DNA of 64,000 bases from Rhizobium sp. ACO-34A (GCA_002600635.1 CP021371.1:4058501-4122500), one strand, 5' to 3'; counted from the first letter of the stretch, positions 7,789-16,780 are shown. Program-made: numbers and translations. Notes: generated from the sequence alone by a model not told the origin.

Positions 7789-8328
7789 TTACGCTTCGGC
7801 GCGGGCCAGATTGCCGAAGTAGATCACCTCGACGGCACGCAGTATGTCTTTCGGCTCCTCGTCGTAATCCTCGGAGAAAGTGCCCTCGCCGCTTTCGACG
7901 GTGATGGCCCAACGTCCGGGATGCGGATTGAACGCGCATTGAGGAAAGTTCATGTGATGGTGCCACGCGACGCCGCGCGCATCGACCTCCATCAGCCGCG
8001 TGAGAAGCGGGGAGCGGCTGCGAAGCTGTTCGTTGTCGCTCTCCGGGTGACCTGCATCGAGGATGTCGTCGCCGTGCAGCATCTTCACGAACTGCTTGTC
8101 CACCTCGGGAAAGGTCTCGGACGGAGCGAGATAGGTAGTGCCGTTGCTGTCGTCCTCGACGACGATGGCGTAGAGCCCGGCATTGGGATTGAAAGCGCAA
8201 CCCGGCGAAAGCACATGCGAATGCCACGGCCGGTTCTCCCGGACGAAGCCCTCGACCAGAGGCAGGCAGTCGTCGATGCCGATCGACACATACTGGACAT
8301 TACCGTGGGTGATGCAGTTCTGGCACAT
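7789..8328 (-). CDS. Unrecognised internally duplicated Cys/His protein, paralogue 2
   Basis: 179 residues from the ATG of MCQNC (Cys2, Cys5). I chose this start because it aligns with paralogue 1 (5333-5860) and has a GGGAA site upstream; an in-frame ATG 33 bases earlier lacks support. The key residues fall at identical positions to paralogue 1: W35 H36 H38 P42 C44 N47 and W122 H123 H125 P129 C131 N134. Both repeats here have the longer FNPNxG or FNPHPG form. The region between repeats and the ending (YDEEP, then VEVIYFG) are also shared. It lies between proC and the demethylase-like gene on the same strand. Function unknown; having two copies in one locus suggests a role in its pathway, perhaps as two subunits. 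Confidence 0.85.
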   Translation of the reverse strand: MCQNCITHGNVQYVSIGIDDCLPLVEGFVRENRPWHSHVLSPGCAFNPNAGLYAIVVEDDSNGTTYLAPSETFPEVDKQFVKMLHGDDILDAGHPESDNEQLRSRSPLLTRLMEVDARGVAWHHHMNFPQCAFNPHPGRWAITVESGEGTFSEDYDEEPKDILRAVEVIYFGNLARAEA

Positions 8329-8408
8329 GATGGTTCCCGATCCTGATAGAGTTGAAGCCAAAGGGCGCTGCCCGCGGACACAGGAAACCTCCCGTGTCCG
8401 GAAGCGCC

Positions 8409-10454
8409 CTAGAGCGGATGACAGATACGAGCCGCGTCCAGCATGGCGGCATGCAGGTTTCGACAGGACCAGGCATCGCCCACCTTATAGAGGGTAAAGC
8501 CGCCCTCCGGATTGTTGACGATGGTCTGCGGTCTCGCATCCGCGAGCGCCCTGAGGTCGACCTCGCCGAGGTTGCTGGAGAGCGGCTTCAGCTCGAAGTA
8601 GAGCTCGTCATTGGCAAGGGTCCCGTTGTCTCCGACGACCTGATCGACAAGGACATCCTCGGTCTTGCCGCTGTAGGTGTTCTCGATCACCGCCAGCAGC
8701 TTGTTGTCCTTGCGCCGGATCGAGGCCAGACGCGTGTCCGTATCGATCCTCACATCGTTCTTGTAGAGTTCCGTCATGTGGGCACCGAGATTGGTGCCGC
8801 CGATTTCCCGGCCGAACTCCCGGTCCGGGGTCACGATGCGGACCCGCGCGCCCTTCGCCGCGACGAACTCGGCACAGGAAGCGGCGGAGGCAGTGCCGTT
8901 CTCATCGAAAATGAGGATGTCGCCACCGGTATTGGTCTGTCCCGAAAGCACATCCCAGACGGAAACGGCAAGGTCGGTGCCATCGAAATATCCGACATTC
9001 GGCAGGCCGCCGGTTGCGATGACAACGGCATCCGGCGCTTCCGCCAGCACGTCCTCCTGCGTTGCGTAGCTGTTCAGCCGGATGTCCACCTTGAGATGGC
9101 CCATCTGTGCAGCGAGCCAGGTGGTAATGCCGGAAAGATCGCGTCGCCAGGTGGCGCGCGACGCCAGCAGAAGCTGGCCGCCAAGTTCGCTTGCCGCCTC
9201 GAACAGCACGACGTCATGGCCGCGCCGGGCGCTGATGCGAGCAGCCTCCATGCCGGCGGGACCGCCGCCGACCACCACGACCTTCTTCTTCTTTTCGGCG
9301 GGAACGACGTTCTGGGGAATGGTCGCTTCGCGGGAGGTCGCAACATTATGGGCGCACAGCGCGTCGATGCCGCGAATGGCGCGATCCACGCAATAGCCGG
9401 CGCCGACGCAGGGACGGATGTTTTCCTCATCGCCGGCCCGCAGCTTGTTGATGTGATGAGGGTCGGCAATGAAGGCGCGGGTCATGCCGACCATGTCGAC
9501 ATATCCGCCCTGCAGGGCGTGGACGGCGGTTGCGGCATCCGTCATGCGCGCTGCCTGGAAGATCTTGACCTTGCCGGCAACCTCGTCGCGAATGGCCTTT
9601 GCCAGCGGCAGGTAAGCCGCCGAGGGAACCCACATGGTCGGCCAGATGCGCGCTTCCGACTGATAGTTGGTGGCCTGGGCGCCGACCACGCTGATGAAAT
9701 CGATCAGGCCGCTTGAGGCATAGGTGCTGGCGATCTCGATGCAGTCGTCCTGCGACAGCCCGCCTTTGAGCATTTCATCGCCCGGCATGCGAATGCCGAT
9801 GACGTAATCGTCCCCGACCCTGCGTCGCACGGCTTCAAGAACTTCGAGGCCAAGGCGCATCCGGTTGGCGAGCGAGCCGCCATATCCATCCGTGCGGTGG
9901 TTCATGGCCGGTGACCAGAACTGTTCGATCAGCGTTGCCGCCTGACAGGAGATTTCCACGCCATCGACATCGCCCTCGCGCACGCGTGCGGCTGCCGTCG
10001 CGTAGTTCTCGATGGTACGACGGATATCGTGATCCTCCATCGTCGCCGGAAAGGTGCCATGGATGATTTCGCGCAGCGGAGAGGCCGAGAAGGTCGGCAA
10101 CCAGTTGGTGAGGTCCCAGCGCTCGCGCCGTCCGCCATGCGTCAACTGCACGGTACAGTGCGCGCCGTGTTCGTGGATCGCAGCGGACATTTTCCGGAAT
10201 TGCGGGATGACCTTGTCGACGGAGCCGTTGATCTGCCCATAATAGAAGGAGTTTTCCGCCGAAACGGCGGTCGCCCCGCCAAACTGGGTCAGGCCGATGC
10301 CGCCTTTGGCTTTTTCAGCCTGATAGGCGATGTAGCGGTCCGTGATGTCGCCGGCGAGCACATAGCCGGGCTCGTGACTGGTGCTGAGAAAGCGGTTGCG
10401 GATTGTCAGGTTGCGGATTTGAAGCGGCTCAAAAAGACAGTCATAGACGCCCAT
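8409..10454 (-). CDS. OYE/TMADH-type flavin oxidoreductase, N-methylproline-demethylase-like
   Basis: 681 residues. The N-terminal half is an Old-Yellow-Enzyme TIM barrel (FEPLQIRNLTIRNRF start, HGGRRE, SLANRMRLGLEVLEAVR). A Cys-rich segment near residue 345 follows, then a Rossmann half with VVVGGGPAGMEAAR and a second dinucleotide site near VVIATGG. This is the layout of 2,4-dienoyl-CoA reductase, trimethylamine dehydrogenase and StcD-type N-methylproline demethylases. The usual Fe-S pattern C-x2-C-x3-C-x11-C reads here C-x5-C-x11-C, so one ligand is missing. Start ATG 10454 follows GGGAG. Oxidative N-demethylation of an N-methyl cyclic amino acid is my preferred role (inference from family and neighbours). 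Confidence 0.82.
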   Translation of the reverse strand: MGVYDCLFEPLQIRNLTIRNRFLSTSHEPGYVLAGDITDRYIAYQAEKAKGGIGLTQFGGATAVSAENSFYYGQINGSVDKVIPQFRKMSAAIHEHGAHCTVQLTHGGRRERWDLTNWLPTFSASPLREIIHGTFPATMEDHDIRRTIENYATAAARVREGDVDGVEISCQAATLIEQFWSPAMNHRTDGYGGSLANRMRLGLEVLEAVRRRVGDDYVIGIRMPGDEMLKGGLSQDDCIEIASTYASSGLIDFISVVGAQATNYQSEARIWPTMWVPSAAYLPLAKAIRDEVAGKVKIFQAARMTDAATAVHALQGGYVDMVGMTRAFIADPHHINKLRAGDEENIRPCVGAGYCVDRAIRGIDALCAHNVATSREATIPQNVVPAEKKKKVVVVGGGPAGMEAARISARRGHDVVLFEAASELGGQLLLASRATWRRDLSGITTWLAAQMGHLKVDIRLNSYATQEDVLAEAPDAVVIATGGLPNVGYFDGTDLAVSVWDVLSGQTNTGGDILIFDENGTASAASCAEFVAAKGARVRIVTPDREFGREIGGTNLGAHMTELYKNDVRIDTDTRLASIRRKDNKLLAVIENTYSGKTEDVLVDQVVGDNGTLANDELYFELKPLSSNLGEVDLRALADARPQTIVNNPEGGFTLYKVGDAWSCRNLHAAMLDAARICHPL

Positions 10455-10535
10455 GTCAGGCTCCCCATACGTTGAAAAGAAGCGCGCGAACGCGCGCGCT
10501 CCGGAATTTCCTGTCTGCAACGGTGATAAGGGCGC

Positions 10536-11858
10536 TCAGGTCAGCCCCAGCCGGTCCTTCATCTTGTAGAACGGGAAGACGAGACGCGCAGCGCGAACCT
10601 TGAACGACCAGTTCGGAATGTCCTGGCGCTGTTCGACGAGCGCAACCGGAATGTCGTCGAGGCTACGCTTGCCGGCCGCGAATTCACCGACCACCCGCCC
10701 GAGGTTCTGCGCAAGATTGACCCCGCGTGTCGAGAACCCGACCACACCGAATACGTTCGGTGAGACGCGTACCATATGGGGCAGATAGGTGTCGGTAATG
10801 GCGCAGTAGCCTTCCCAGTAATCCTCGATCTCCGCTTCCTTCTCCGAGACCTGCGGGAAAAGAAGCTGCATGCGTTCGCGGGCGTGCTTCAATCCGTAAG
10901 CCTTGCGGTTGCCAAAGGCGAAAACTGCGCCGCCTGCCACGAAGCGACCTTCCGGGTCGAGCCGTCCGAAGCCGCCGGACTTGCGCAGGTCGGTAAAGCA
11001 GAGCCGGGTGCGGATCATGCTGGCCTGCGTTTCGGCACTAAGCGGCCGCGTCGAGGCGTGATACAGGAAGACGGGGATGACCGACTTCTGTATGCCGGGG
11101 AAGGAATTGCCGGTATAGGCGTTGGTGGCGACGATGACGGTTCTCGCCCGAACACGGCCCGCGCCGCATTTTACCGTCACGCCACCGGCACCCTCGGTGA
11201 TCGTGTCGACCGGGCTGTTTTCCAAGATGCGCACACCGGCATTGCTCGCCGCCCGGCCAAGACCGATCGCCAGGCCGTAAGGATTGACGGTGCCGCCCGT
11301 CGGGTTGAGCCAGCCGCCGATATAGCCGCGCGCGCCGAGCAGGTCGCCGACCGCGCCCTTGTCCAGCCACTGCACATTGACGCCAAGCGCCTTCCATTCG
11401 TCATGAACCTTCTTCACTTTCTGAAGAGAAGTTTCCGAATGCGCGGGCTGTACCCAGCCATTCTGCTCCGCCGAGCAGGCGATCGCATGGTCATCGATCT
11501 GCCGGAAGGCTTTCTCCGCGCCGGAGGAAACGAGTTCCGCCAGCGCCTGCCCCTTGCGCTTGCCAATCGCGGCCTCGACCGCCGAAGGCGTGACGGCACC
11601 CGGGAAATGCGGCACGTTATAGCCGCCATTGCGGCCAGAGGCGCCGTTTCCGACAATGCCGGCTTCCAGCAGGATGACCTTGAGACCGTTCAGCGCGGCA
11701 TGCAGGGCCGTGTTCAGCCCGCAATAACCGGCACCGACGACGACCAGATCGGCTGTTTCCTCGCCCTGAAGGGCTGGATAGCTGATCACTGGTTCCTTGA
11801 GCGTTCTTTTCCAGACGACACCGTTCAGGCTGCTGTCGACGGGACTGACCATAGACAT
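10536..11858 (-). CDS. FAD-dependent oxidoreductase (DadA/OrdL-type amine oxidase)
   Basis: 440 residues of the DAO superfamily. The FAD-binding site is VVVGAGYCGLNTAL near residue 39, followed by LEAGIVGNGASGRNGG, the typical 'G.GAS..N.G' turn. A late block has the conserved substrate/FAD region GVVGFSTRGVNLAQNLGRVV. Members oxidise the C-N bond of amino acids or secondary amines and pass electrons to the chain or oxygen. ATG 11858 has GAGGAG 9 bases upstream. It lies between the racemase-like gene and the demethylase-like gene, consistent with successive oxidation of an amine substrate. Confidence 0.88.
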   Translation of the reverse strand: MSMVSPVDSSLNGVVWKRTLKEPVISYPALQGEETADLVVVGAGYCGLNTALHAALNGLKVILLEAGIVGNGASGRNGGYNVPHFPGAVTPSAVEAAIGKRKGQALAELVSSGAEKAFRQIDDHAIACSAEQNGWVQPAHSETSLQKVKKVHDEWKALGVNVQWLDKGAVGDLLGARGYIGGWLNPTGGTVNPYGLAIGLGRAASNAGVRILENSPVDTITEGAGGVTVKCGAGRVRARTVIVATNAYTGNSFPGIQKSVIPVFLYHASTRPLSAETQASMIRTRLCFTDLRKSGGFGRLDPEGRFVAGGAVFAFGNRKAYGLKHARERMQLLFPQVSEKEAEIEDYWEGYCAITDTYLPHMVRVSPNVFGVVGFSTRGVNLAQNLGRVVGEFAAGKRSLDDIPVALVEQRQDIPNWSFKVRAARLVFPFYKMKDRLGLT

Positions 11859-11891
11859 GGGAAATAACTCCTCGGCAATGTGTGAAGGAAA

Positions 11892-12680
11892 TCAGATGAG
11901 GCCGAGTGTGCGGCGCGACCTGTCGAGGGCGTCGCGCGGCGGCGCCTTCAGATGAAGCCGGTCGCTTTTCACATAGCCCATGGTCCTGGCGATATCCGCC
12001 ATGGTCTCCACGTATTTGAGCGCAACGCTGCTGGCGTCGAGAACGGTGACGCCGGTGCCGGTTACCTCCCGGTAGCCGGCCGCGCGCATCAACGGCCCGT
12101 AATAGGCGCAACCGACCAGAATAACCTCGGCGCCGTCGCGGATGCATTCCGCCGCCACTTCCTCGAACCGGGGGATGAATGTCTCGTAAGGATCCTTCAC
12201 GGCGCTGAGCAGCAGCGCGCCATCGGATTCGGGCATGATGGTCCGCACAGGACGGACGATGGCCCGGTCGCGCAGCCCGTAGGCGAGCAGATCGTTTTCA
12301 ATGGCAACCGTCGTCTTTTGCGAGACGGTGACCACGGCGAAGCGCTTGCCCATCGTCAGTGCAGCAAGCATCGACTGTTCGCTGACCGAGCCGATCGGAA
12401 TGCCGAGCACTTCGCGTGCTTCCCACAAGGCATCGTTCCAGCAACCGAAGAAAACGGCGTCAAAACCGTCGGCTTCCGCCTGAAGCGCCGCTTCCACCAT
12501 GTGAACCGAGTTGATGTGTTCGGCATAAAGCGAACGCGTGAAGTTTCCACTCTTTTCCAGAAAACGGAATTCGAGTTCGGTACCGGGATTCAGGACCGGG
12601 CGAACGATGGTATCCAGGCTTTCCCACAGGGGCTCCAGCGTATCGTTTGCAGTCGTCGGGTGAATCCAGCACAGCTTCAT
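11892..12680 (-). CDS. Asp/Glu/hydantoin racemase superfamily protein
   Basis: 262 residues. The two Cys-containing motifs of this superfamily are visible: FFGCWND near residue 79 and LVGCAYYG near residue 190. These stand where the two catalytic Cys residues of racemases and related decarboxylases or isomerases are found. The protein opens with MKLCWIHP, like hydantoin-racemase-type members. ATG 12680 has GGAG 6 bases upstream; an ATG 12 bases earlier is less well placed. It is the first gene of the leftward unit, divergent from the GntR regulator, with an operator at 12711-12729 in its leader. It may epimerise a cyclic or amino-acid intermediate. Confidence 0.8.
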   Translation of the reverse strand: MKLCWIHPTTANDTLEPLWESLDTIVRPVLNPGTELEFRFLEKSGNFTRSLYAEHINSVHMVEAALQAEADGFDAVFFGCWNDALWEAREVLGIPIGSVSEQSMLAALTMGKRFAVVTVSQKTTVAIENDLLAYGLRDRAIVRPVRTIMPESDGALLLSAVKDPYETFIPRFEEVAAECIRDGAEVILVGCAYYGPLMRAAGYREVTGTGVTVLDASSVALKYVETMADIARTMGYVKSDRLHLKAPPRDALDRSRRTLGLI

Positions 12681-12710
12681 GATCGGCTCCATTTCCTAGC
12701 GAATGGCCGA

Positions 12711-12729
12711 AATGTAATATGTTATAAAA
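12711..12729 (+). promoter_or_regulatory. Probable GntR operator (site 3)
   Basis: AATGTAATATGTTATAAAA lies between the divergent racemase-like and GntR genes, 31 bases from the racemase-like start. It differs from the site at 4087-4105 at one of 19 positions, which fits autoregulation. Confidence 0.7.
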
Positions 12730-12891
12730 CTTTTGCAACAAAATATCCGAGACCGTGTTAAAATCATCAAGGCTGCATATCGGGCTGTCGAAAGAAGGGG
12801 ATGCTATTTTTGATTGTCCCTGCCATGATTAGACAAACACAGCGCGCCGATATATGTCACAACGAAATTGAGGTAAGTCTAGGGATTACAT

Positions 12892-13572
12892 ATGGCTGAG
12901 GCACTCTCGAATTTCTCGCCTTTTCAGCGCACCGAGACGCTTGGCGTCCGGGTCAGAGAACAATTACGTCACACGATCATGTCCGGGCTTTTCAAGCCGG
13001 GTGAGAAGCTGACCCTGCGTGCGGTCGCCGCATCGCTTGGGGTGAGTCTCACGCCGGTTCGCGAGGCACTTTTCAATCTCGCAGCAGAAGGCGTTCTTGA
13101 ACTGGGGGCAAACGGATCGATCTACATTCCCCAGCTCGACGAGGAAAAGCTTCGCGAGTTGCTGAAGATCCGCTTTTCGCTCGAGGGACTTGCAGCACGC
13201 GAGGCAACGCCTCGGCTGACGCCCACGGACATTATCGAGATCAGCGCGCTGAACGATCAACTCATTGAGGCAAATCAGAAAAGAGATTACGCGCTGCTCA
13301 TGGAGATCAACTGGAGCTTTCACTTCAGGATCTATGAGGCCTCGCAAATGCCTTTCCTCGTGCGGATGATCGAAAGCTGCTGGCTGCGCACCGGCTCCTA
13401 TCTCAAGGTCATCTATCCGGACTTCGCCGTCACCGACAATGGCATATTGAATCACATCGCCATCATTCGCGCGATTCGCGAGGGCGACGCCAATGCTGTC
13501 GCCGATGCCATCGTGAAGGATATCGAAACCTCTTCCCAGGCCTATTTCGCCGCCGTGCGAAAGCAGGACTGA
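12892..13572 (+). CDS. GntR-family regulator (FadR/FCD subfamily)
   Basis: 226 residues. The winged-helix domain spans about residues 12-80: VREQLRHTIMSGLFKPGEKL, LTLRAVAASLGVSLTPVREAL, then ELGANGSIYIPQ. A helical FCD ligand domain follows (about 90-220), with the metal/ligand residues expected around HFRIYEAS and HIAIIRAIREGD. It sits at the centre of the catabolic locus, divergent from the racemase-like gene. Five similar AT-rich sites precede the units of the locus, including its own promoter region, so it is probably the local, autoregulated regulator responding to a pathway compound. A strong terminator follows. Confidence 0.9.
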   Translation: MAEALSNFSPFQRTETLGVRVREQLRHTIMSGLFKPGEKLTLRAVAASLGVSLTPVREALFNLAAEGVLELGANGSIYIPQLDEEKLRELLKIRFSLEGLAAREATPRLTPTDIIEISALNDQLIEANQKRDYALLMEINWSFHFRIYEASQMPFLVRMIESCWLRTGSYLKVIYPDFAVTDNGILNHIAIIRAIREGDANAVADAIVKDIETSSQAYFAAVRKQD

Positions 13573-13652
13573 AGCAATCGCGGAAGCTGCGCGTCGGATT
13601 TACCGCCCTCGCCTCTTCTCCCGCCATCCTTCCCCGTTTTCCGGTTTGCCTG

Positions 13653-13687
13653 AAGGCCCGGCTCGAATCGAGCCGGGCCTTTGTTTT
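13653..13687 (+). terminator. Intrinsic terminator after the GntR gene
   Basis: AAGGCCCGGCTCG and CGAGCCGGGCCTT form a perfect 13-base stem with a 3-base loop, followed by TGTTTTT. It lies 80 bases after the GntR stop and separates it from the next operon. Confidence 0.9.
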
Positions 13688-13775
13688 TGCGCGCTTGCAA
13701 GGCCTGCAGCGCCGGCGGGCTGGTTCCTTGCGACAAATTCCCACGTTCGCCACAAATTCTCCTTGACGCTCGAGT

Positions 13776-13793
13776 GATATAACAAATAACATT
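13776..13793 (-). promoter_or_regulatory. Probable GntR operator (site 4)
   Basis: Read on the minus strand the sequence is AATGTTATTTGTTATATC, 15 of 18 bases like the site at 4087-4105. It lies 33 bases upstream of the SDR start at 13826. Confidence 0.65.
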
Positions 13794-13825
13794 TCCCCAT
13801 CATGAAGACCTCAAAGGGGAATACA

Positions 13826-14578
13826 ATGCTTGAAAAAGGAATGACGGCGCTGGTCACCGGTGGCAGTGGCGGCATTGGTTCAGCGGTCGTGAAGATGCTT
13901 GCCGAATGCGGCGTGACGGCTATCGCGCTCTCCAATAACCAGGAGCAACTCGACAAGCTGAAGAGCATCGCAAACGTCGAGCCGGTCTTCATGGATGTGC
14001 GCGATGCGGAAGGGCTGAAGGCTGCCTTCGGAGCCCGTCAGATCGACATTCTCTTCAACGCAGCCGGTGTGCTCGGCGTCACCGGCACGATCTATTCCGT
14101 TCCGGCTTCCTCAGCCCAGCACATCATCGATGTAAATATCATCGGTATCCACAACGCCCTGTCGGCGGTGGTTCCCGGCATGGTCGAGCGCAACAGCGGC
14201 CACATCATCAACATGGGTTCGCTGGCCGGACCTTATCCGTCGGCAGGCCAGCCGATGTACAGCGCATCCAAGGCTGCAGTTCATAACATGAGCGCCAATC
14301 TGCGCATGGAGCTGTTCGGCACGGACGTCAAGGTAACCGAACTGCGCCCCGGCCGTGTTCGCACCGGCATGCATGCAGAGATGTTCGATGGCGACCATTC
14401 CCAGTCAGATGCGCTTCTCTACGATCCCTATGAGTGCCTGACGCCCGAAAACATCGCGGATGCGGTGCGTTACGTGCTCGCGACGCCCGGCAACGTCTGC
14501 GTTTCGCAGATCGAGGTCGTTCCGACCCATCAGGTTGTTGGCGGTACGAAAATGTACTCGCGCAAGTCCAGCCAGTAA
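13826..14578 (+). CDS. Short-chain dehydrogenase/reductase
   Basis: 250 residues. Cofactor loop TGGSGGIG, NAAG, catalytic Ser in NMGSLAG and the pair YSASK. A long C-terminal part ends with EVVPTHQVVGG, a feature shared with the SDR at 20161-20883 (EMMPTRQVPGG), so the two are paralogues. ATG 13826 has AAAGGGGAA about 4-8 bases upstream; an ATG at 13802 lacks a ribosome site. It opens the rightward operon continuing with the DadA-like oxidase and the ornithine-cyclodeaminase-like gene. Substrate unknown. Confidence 0.9.
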   Translation: MLEKGMTALVTGGSGGIGSAVVKMLAECGVTAIALSNNQEQLDKLKSIANVEPVFMDVRDAEGLKAAFGARQIDILFNAAGVLGVTGTIYSVPASSAQHIIDVNIIGIHNALSAVVPGMVERNSGHIINMGSLAGPYPSAGQPMYSASKAAVHNMSANLRMELFGTDVKVTELRPGRVRTGMHAEMFDGDHSQSDALLYDPYECLTPENIADAVRYVLATPGNVCVSQIEVVPTHQVVGGTKMYSRKSSQ

Positions 14579-14611
14579 GGGCGCCCAGAAACGGCGGATC
14601 CGGAGATCATC

Positions 14612-15862
14612 ATGCCTTCAGCCTCGCAAAAGCATGTAGTTGTCGTCGGAGCAGGTATCGTGGGCATCTCGTCCGCGCTCTATCTGCAAAAGGCCGGCTT
14701 CAAGGTAACCCTGATCGACAGGGAGGAGCCCGGCAACGGCGCATCCTATGGCAATGCGGGGGCTATCGCCCCGCATGCCTTCGTTCCGGTCAACAGTCCG
14801 TCGATTCCCAGGCGGCTGCTGCGCCTGATGTTTGCGGGTGGCAGCCCGCTCAGCATCAACTGGATGTATGCGCCCCACATGATCCCATGGTTGACCCGCT
14901 TCCTGTCCCATTGCACCGAGCGGGAGGTGGTCCGCATTTCCGAGGCGCTCCACTCCCTGCTCTCGCGAAACATCGAATATGCCCTGCCGCTCTTCAAGGA
15001 GAGCGGCGCCGACCGCCTGATCAGGAGCGGCGGATACCTGCATCTTTATGAAAACGCAGCCGATATGCGCTCGCTTGCAACGGAAGTGGCGCTCTACAAG
15101 CGGCTGGCCGGGGATGTGGAGGACATCGGGGCGGACGAGATCCGCAGTCTGGAACCCAATCTTGCCCCCGTTTTCGAGCGGGCGCTCTATTTCACTTCTG
15201 CCCTGCATTATCTGAGCCCGGTCGAGGTCTGCGCCACGCTGGCACGACATTTCGTCTCAGGCGGCGGTACGCTGCTGCTCGATGATGTGAAGGCGATCCG
15301 CAAGCGCCCGGATGGCCGGATCGAGGTGGAAGCTTCGAGCCTGATCCCGTGTGATCAGGCAGTATTGTCGGCGGGCGCCCATTCCATGCGGCTTGCCGGG
15401 CCGGCTATCGAGAAACTGCCGCTGGAAACCGAGCGCGGCTATCACATCGTCTACGGCGGCTTCGGCGATATCATCAGCCGCACCTGCTCCAGCGCTACGG
15501 CGGGTTATGCCATGACGCCAATGAATGAAGGGCTGCGTTGCGCCGGCATGGTCGAACTCGCCGGGCTGGACAAGGCGCCAAACCCGGCCTGTCACGATTA
15601 TCTCGACAGGACAGCCAAGCGTTTCCTTCCTGATCTTGCAGGTTGCGCGCCGACGTCGAAATGGATGGGTTTCCGCCCTTCCATGCCGGACGCCCTGCCG
15701 GTCATCGGCCGTTCCTCCGTCACCCCGGAAGTCATTTTCGCCTTCGGTCATCAGCATGTCGGCATGTCCAGCGGCTGCGTGACAGGTCGGATCGTCGCCA
15801 CGATCGCGTCGGGCGAAAAGCCCCCGGTCGACATAGCTCCATTCTCGCCCAACCGTTTCTGA
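14612..15862 (+). CDS. DadA-like FAD-dependent D-amino-acid/amine dehydrogenase
   Basis: 416 residues, close to DadA length (about 415-430). FAD motif VVVGAGIVGISSALYLQKAG at residues about 8-27 and the typical continuation GNGASYGNAGAIAP. The C-terminal FAD/substrate block reads FRPSMPDALPVIG and then FAFGHQHVGMS, where DadA members have 'G.RP.TPDGLP.IG' and 'GHG..G'. It oxidises an amino acid or cyclic amine to the imine, passing electrons to the respiratory chain. It lies 33 bases after the SDR and 24 before the next gene, so one operon. Confidence 0.9.
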   Translation: MPSASQKHVVVVGAGIVGISSALYLQKAGFKVTLIDREEPGNGASYGNAGAIAPHAFVPVNSPSIPRRLLRLMFAGGSPLSINWMYAPHMIPWLTRFLSHCTEREVVRISEALHSLLSRNIEYALPLFKESGADRLIRSGGYLHLYENAADMRSLATEVALYKRLAGDVEDIGADEIRSLEPNLAPVFERALYFTSALHYLSPVEVCATLARHFVSGGGTLLLDDVKAIRKRPDGRIEVEASSLIPCDQAVLSAGAHSMRLAGPAIEKLPLETERGYHIVYGGFGDIISRTCSSATAGYAMTPMNEGLRCAGMVELAGLDKAPNPACHDYLDRTAKRFLPDLAGCAPTSKWMGFRPSMPDALPVIGRSSVTPEVIFAFGHQHVGMSSGCVTGRIVATIASGEKPPVDIAPFSPNRF

Positions 15863-15886
15863 GCCAACCATTTCTGAGGAGGTCGC

Positions 15887-16780
15887 ATGCTGCCCTATTT
15901 CGACAAACAGAAGATCGCTTCGGTCCTTAACGTCGATGAACTGATCGATGCCATGGAAAAGGCGCTGGTCGCCTTTTCGACCGGCACGGTCATTCAGCCG
16001 GTCCGCATGCGTGTCGTCGATCCGGAGGTCGGCGGCGATATGTGCCTCATGCCTGCGGTGACGGATATCTTCGCCGTAAAGCTGGTGGGGAATTACCCCC
16101 GCAATCACGACAAGGGTATAGACAGCCATAACGCGGTCGTCATCGTCTTCGATCGCGAAACAGGGCTGCCGCGTGCCGTCATGGACGGAACTTACATTAC
16201 CCAGATGCGCACTGCGGCGGTTTCCGCCATGGCGGCCCGCCGTCTTGCCGCGCCCGATGCCAGTGTGCTGGCGATCCTCGGCAGCGGCGCCCAGGCCCGC
16301 GGCCATTTCGAGACGATGCGCCGTGTCCGCGATTTCAAGGAAGTGCGCGTCTGGAGCCGCAACCCGCAGCATGCGGAACGGTTTGCCTCCGAGATCGGCG
16401 CGACGCTCTGTACGACGAGTGAAGAGGCTGTCCGGGGCGCAGATGTTATAGCAACGACCACCTCGGCCAAGGATCCCATCGTCAAGGGAGAATGGCTGAA
16501 ACCTGGCGCGCATATCTCCGCTGTCGGCTGGAACGGCCTCGACGGGCGTGAACTGGATGACGGTGTGATGAAGAACCTGATTCTCGTGGAAAGTCGTGAC
16601 GCCGCCAGTCAGGAATCTGGAAACATCATTGTTTCATCAGCGAAAATTCACGCAGAACTCGGTGAAGTCCTTGCCGGACGGGCTGACGCGGACGCCAGCT
16701 TGACGACCGTGTTCATCTCCGTGGGCATCGCCACGGAAGATGCCTATGCAGCCAGCCTCGTGCTTTCCGCGATGAATTGA
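15887..16780 (+). CDS. Ornithine cyclodeaminase/mu-crystallin family protein
   Basis: 297 residues. Dinucleotide motif LAILGSGAQARGH near residue 125 and the family pattern of an N-terminal substrate domain with MRTAAVSAMAARRLA. Members are ornithine cyclodeaminases, alanine dehydrogenases or delta1-pyrroline-2-carboxylate reductases. Beside a ProC-like protein and FAD amine oxidases, a cyclic imine reductase role is more likely than ornithine conversion (inference). ATG 15887 has GAGGAGG 6 bases upstream. Last gene of the three-gene operon that begins with the SDR at 13826; a new promoter region follows. Confidence 0.88.
   Translation: MLPYFDKQKIASVLNVDELIDAMEKALVAFSTGTVIQPVRMRVVDPEVGGDMCLMPAVTDIFAVKLVGNYPRNHDKGIDSHNAVVIVFDRETGLPRAVMDGTYITQMRTAAVSAMAARRLAAPDASVLAILGSGAQARGHFETMRRVRDFKEVRVWSRNPQHAERFASEIGATLCTTSEEAVRGADVIATTTSAKDPIVKGEWLKPGAHISAVGWNGLDGRELDDGVMKNLILVESRDAASQESGNIIVSSAKIHAELGEVLAGRADADASLTTVFISVGIATEDAYAASLVLSAMN

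Noticed and set aside
8352..9716. Open frame of 454 codons on the plus strand
   Set aside because: It lies opposite the demethylase-like gene, whose protein shows clear motifs. High GC makes long antisense frames common, and its translation resembles no protein.
10776..11867. Open frame of 363 codons on the plus strand
   Set aside because: Antisense to the FAD oxidoreductase, which has a proper FAD motif and ribosome site on the minus strand.
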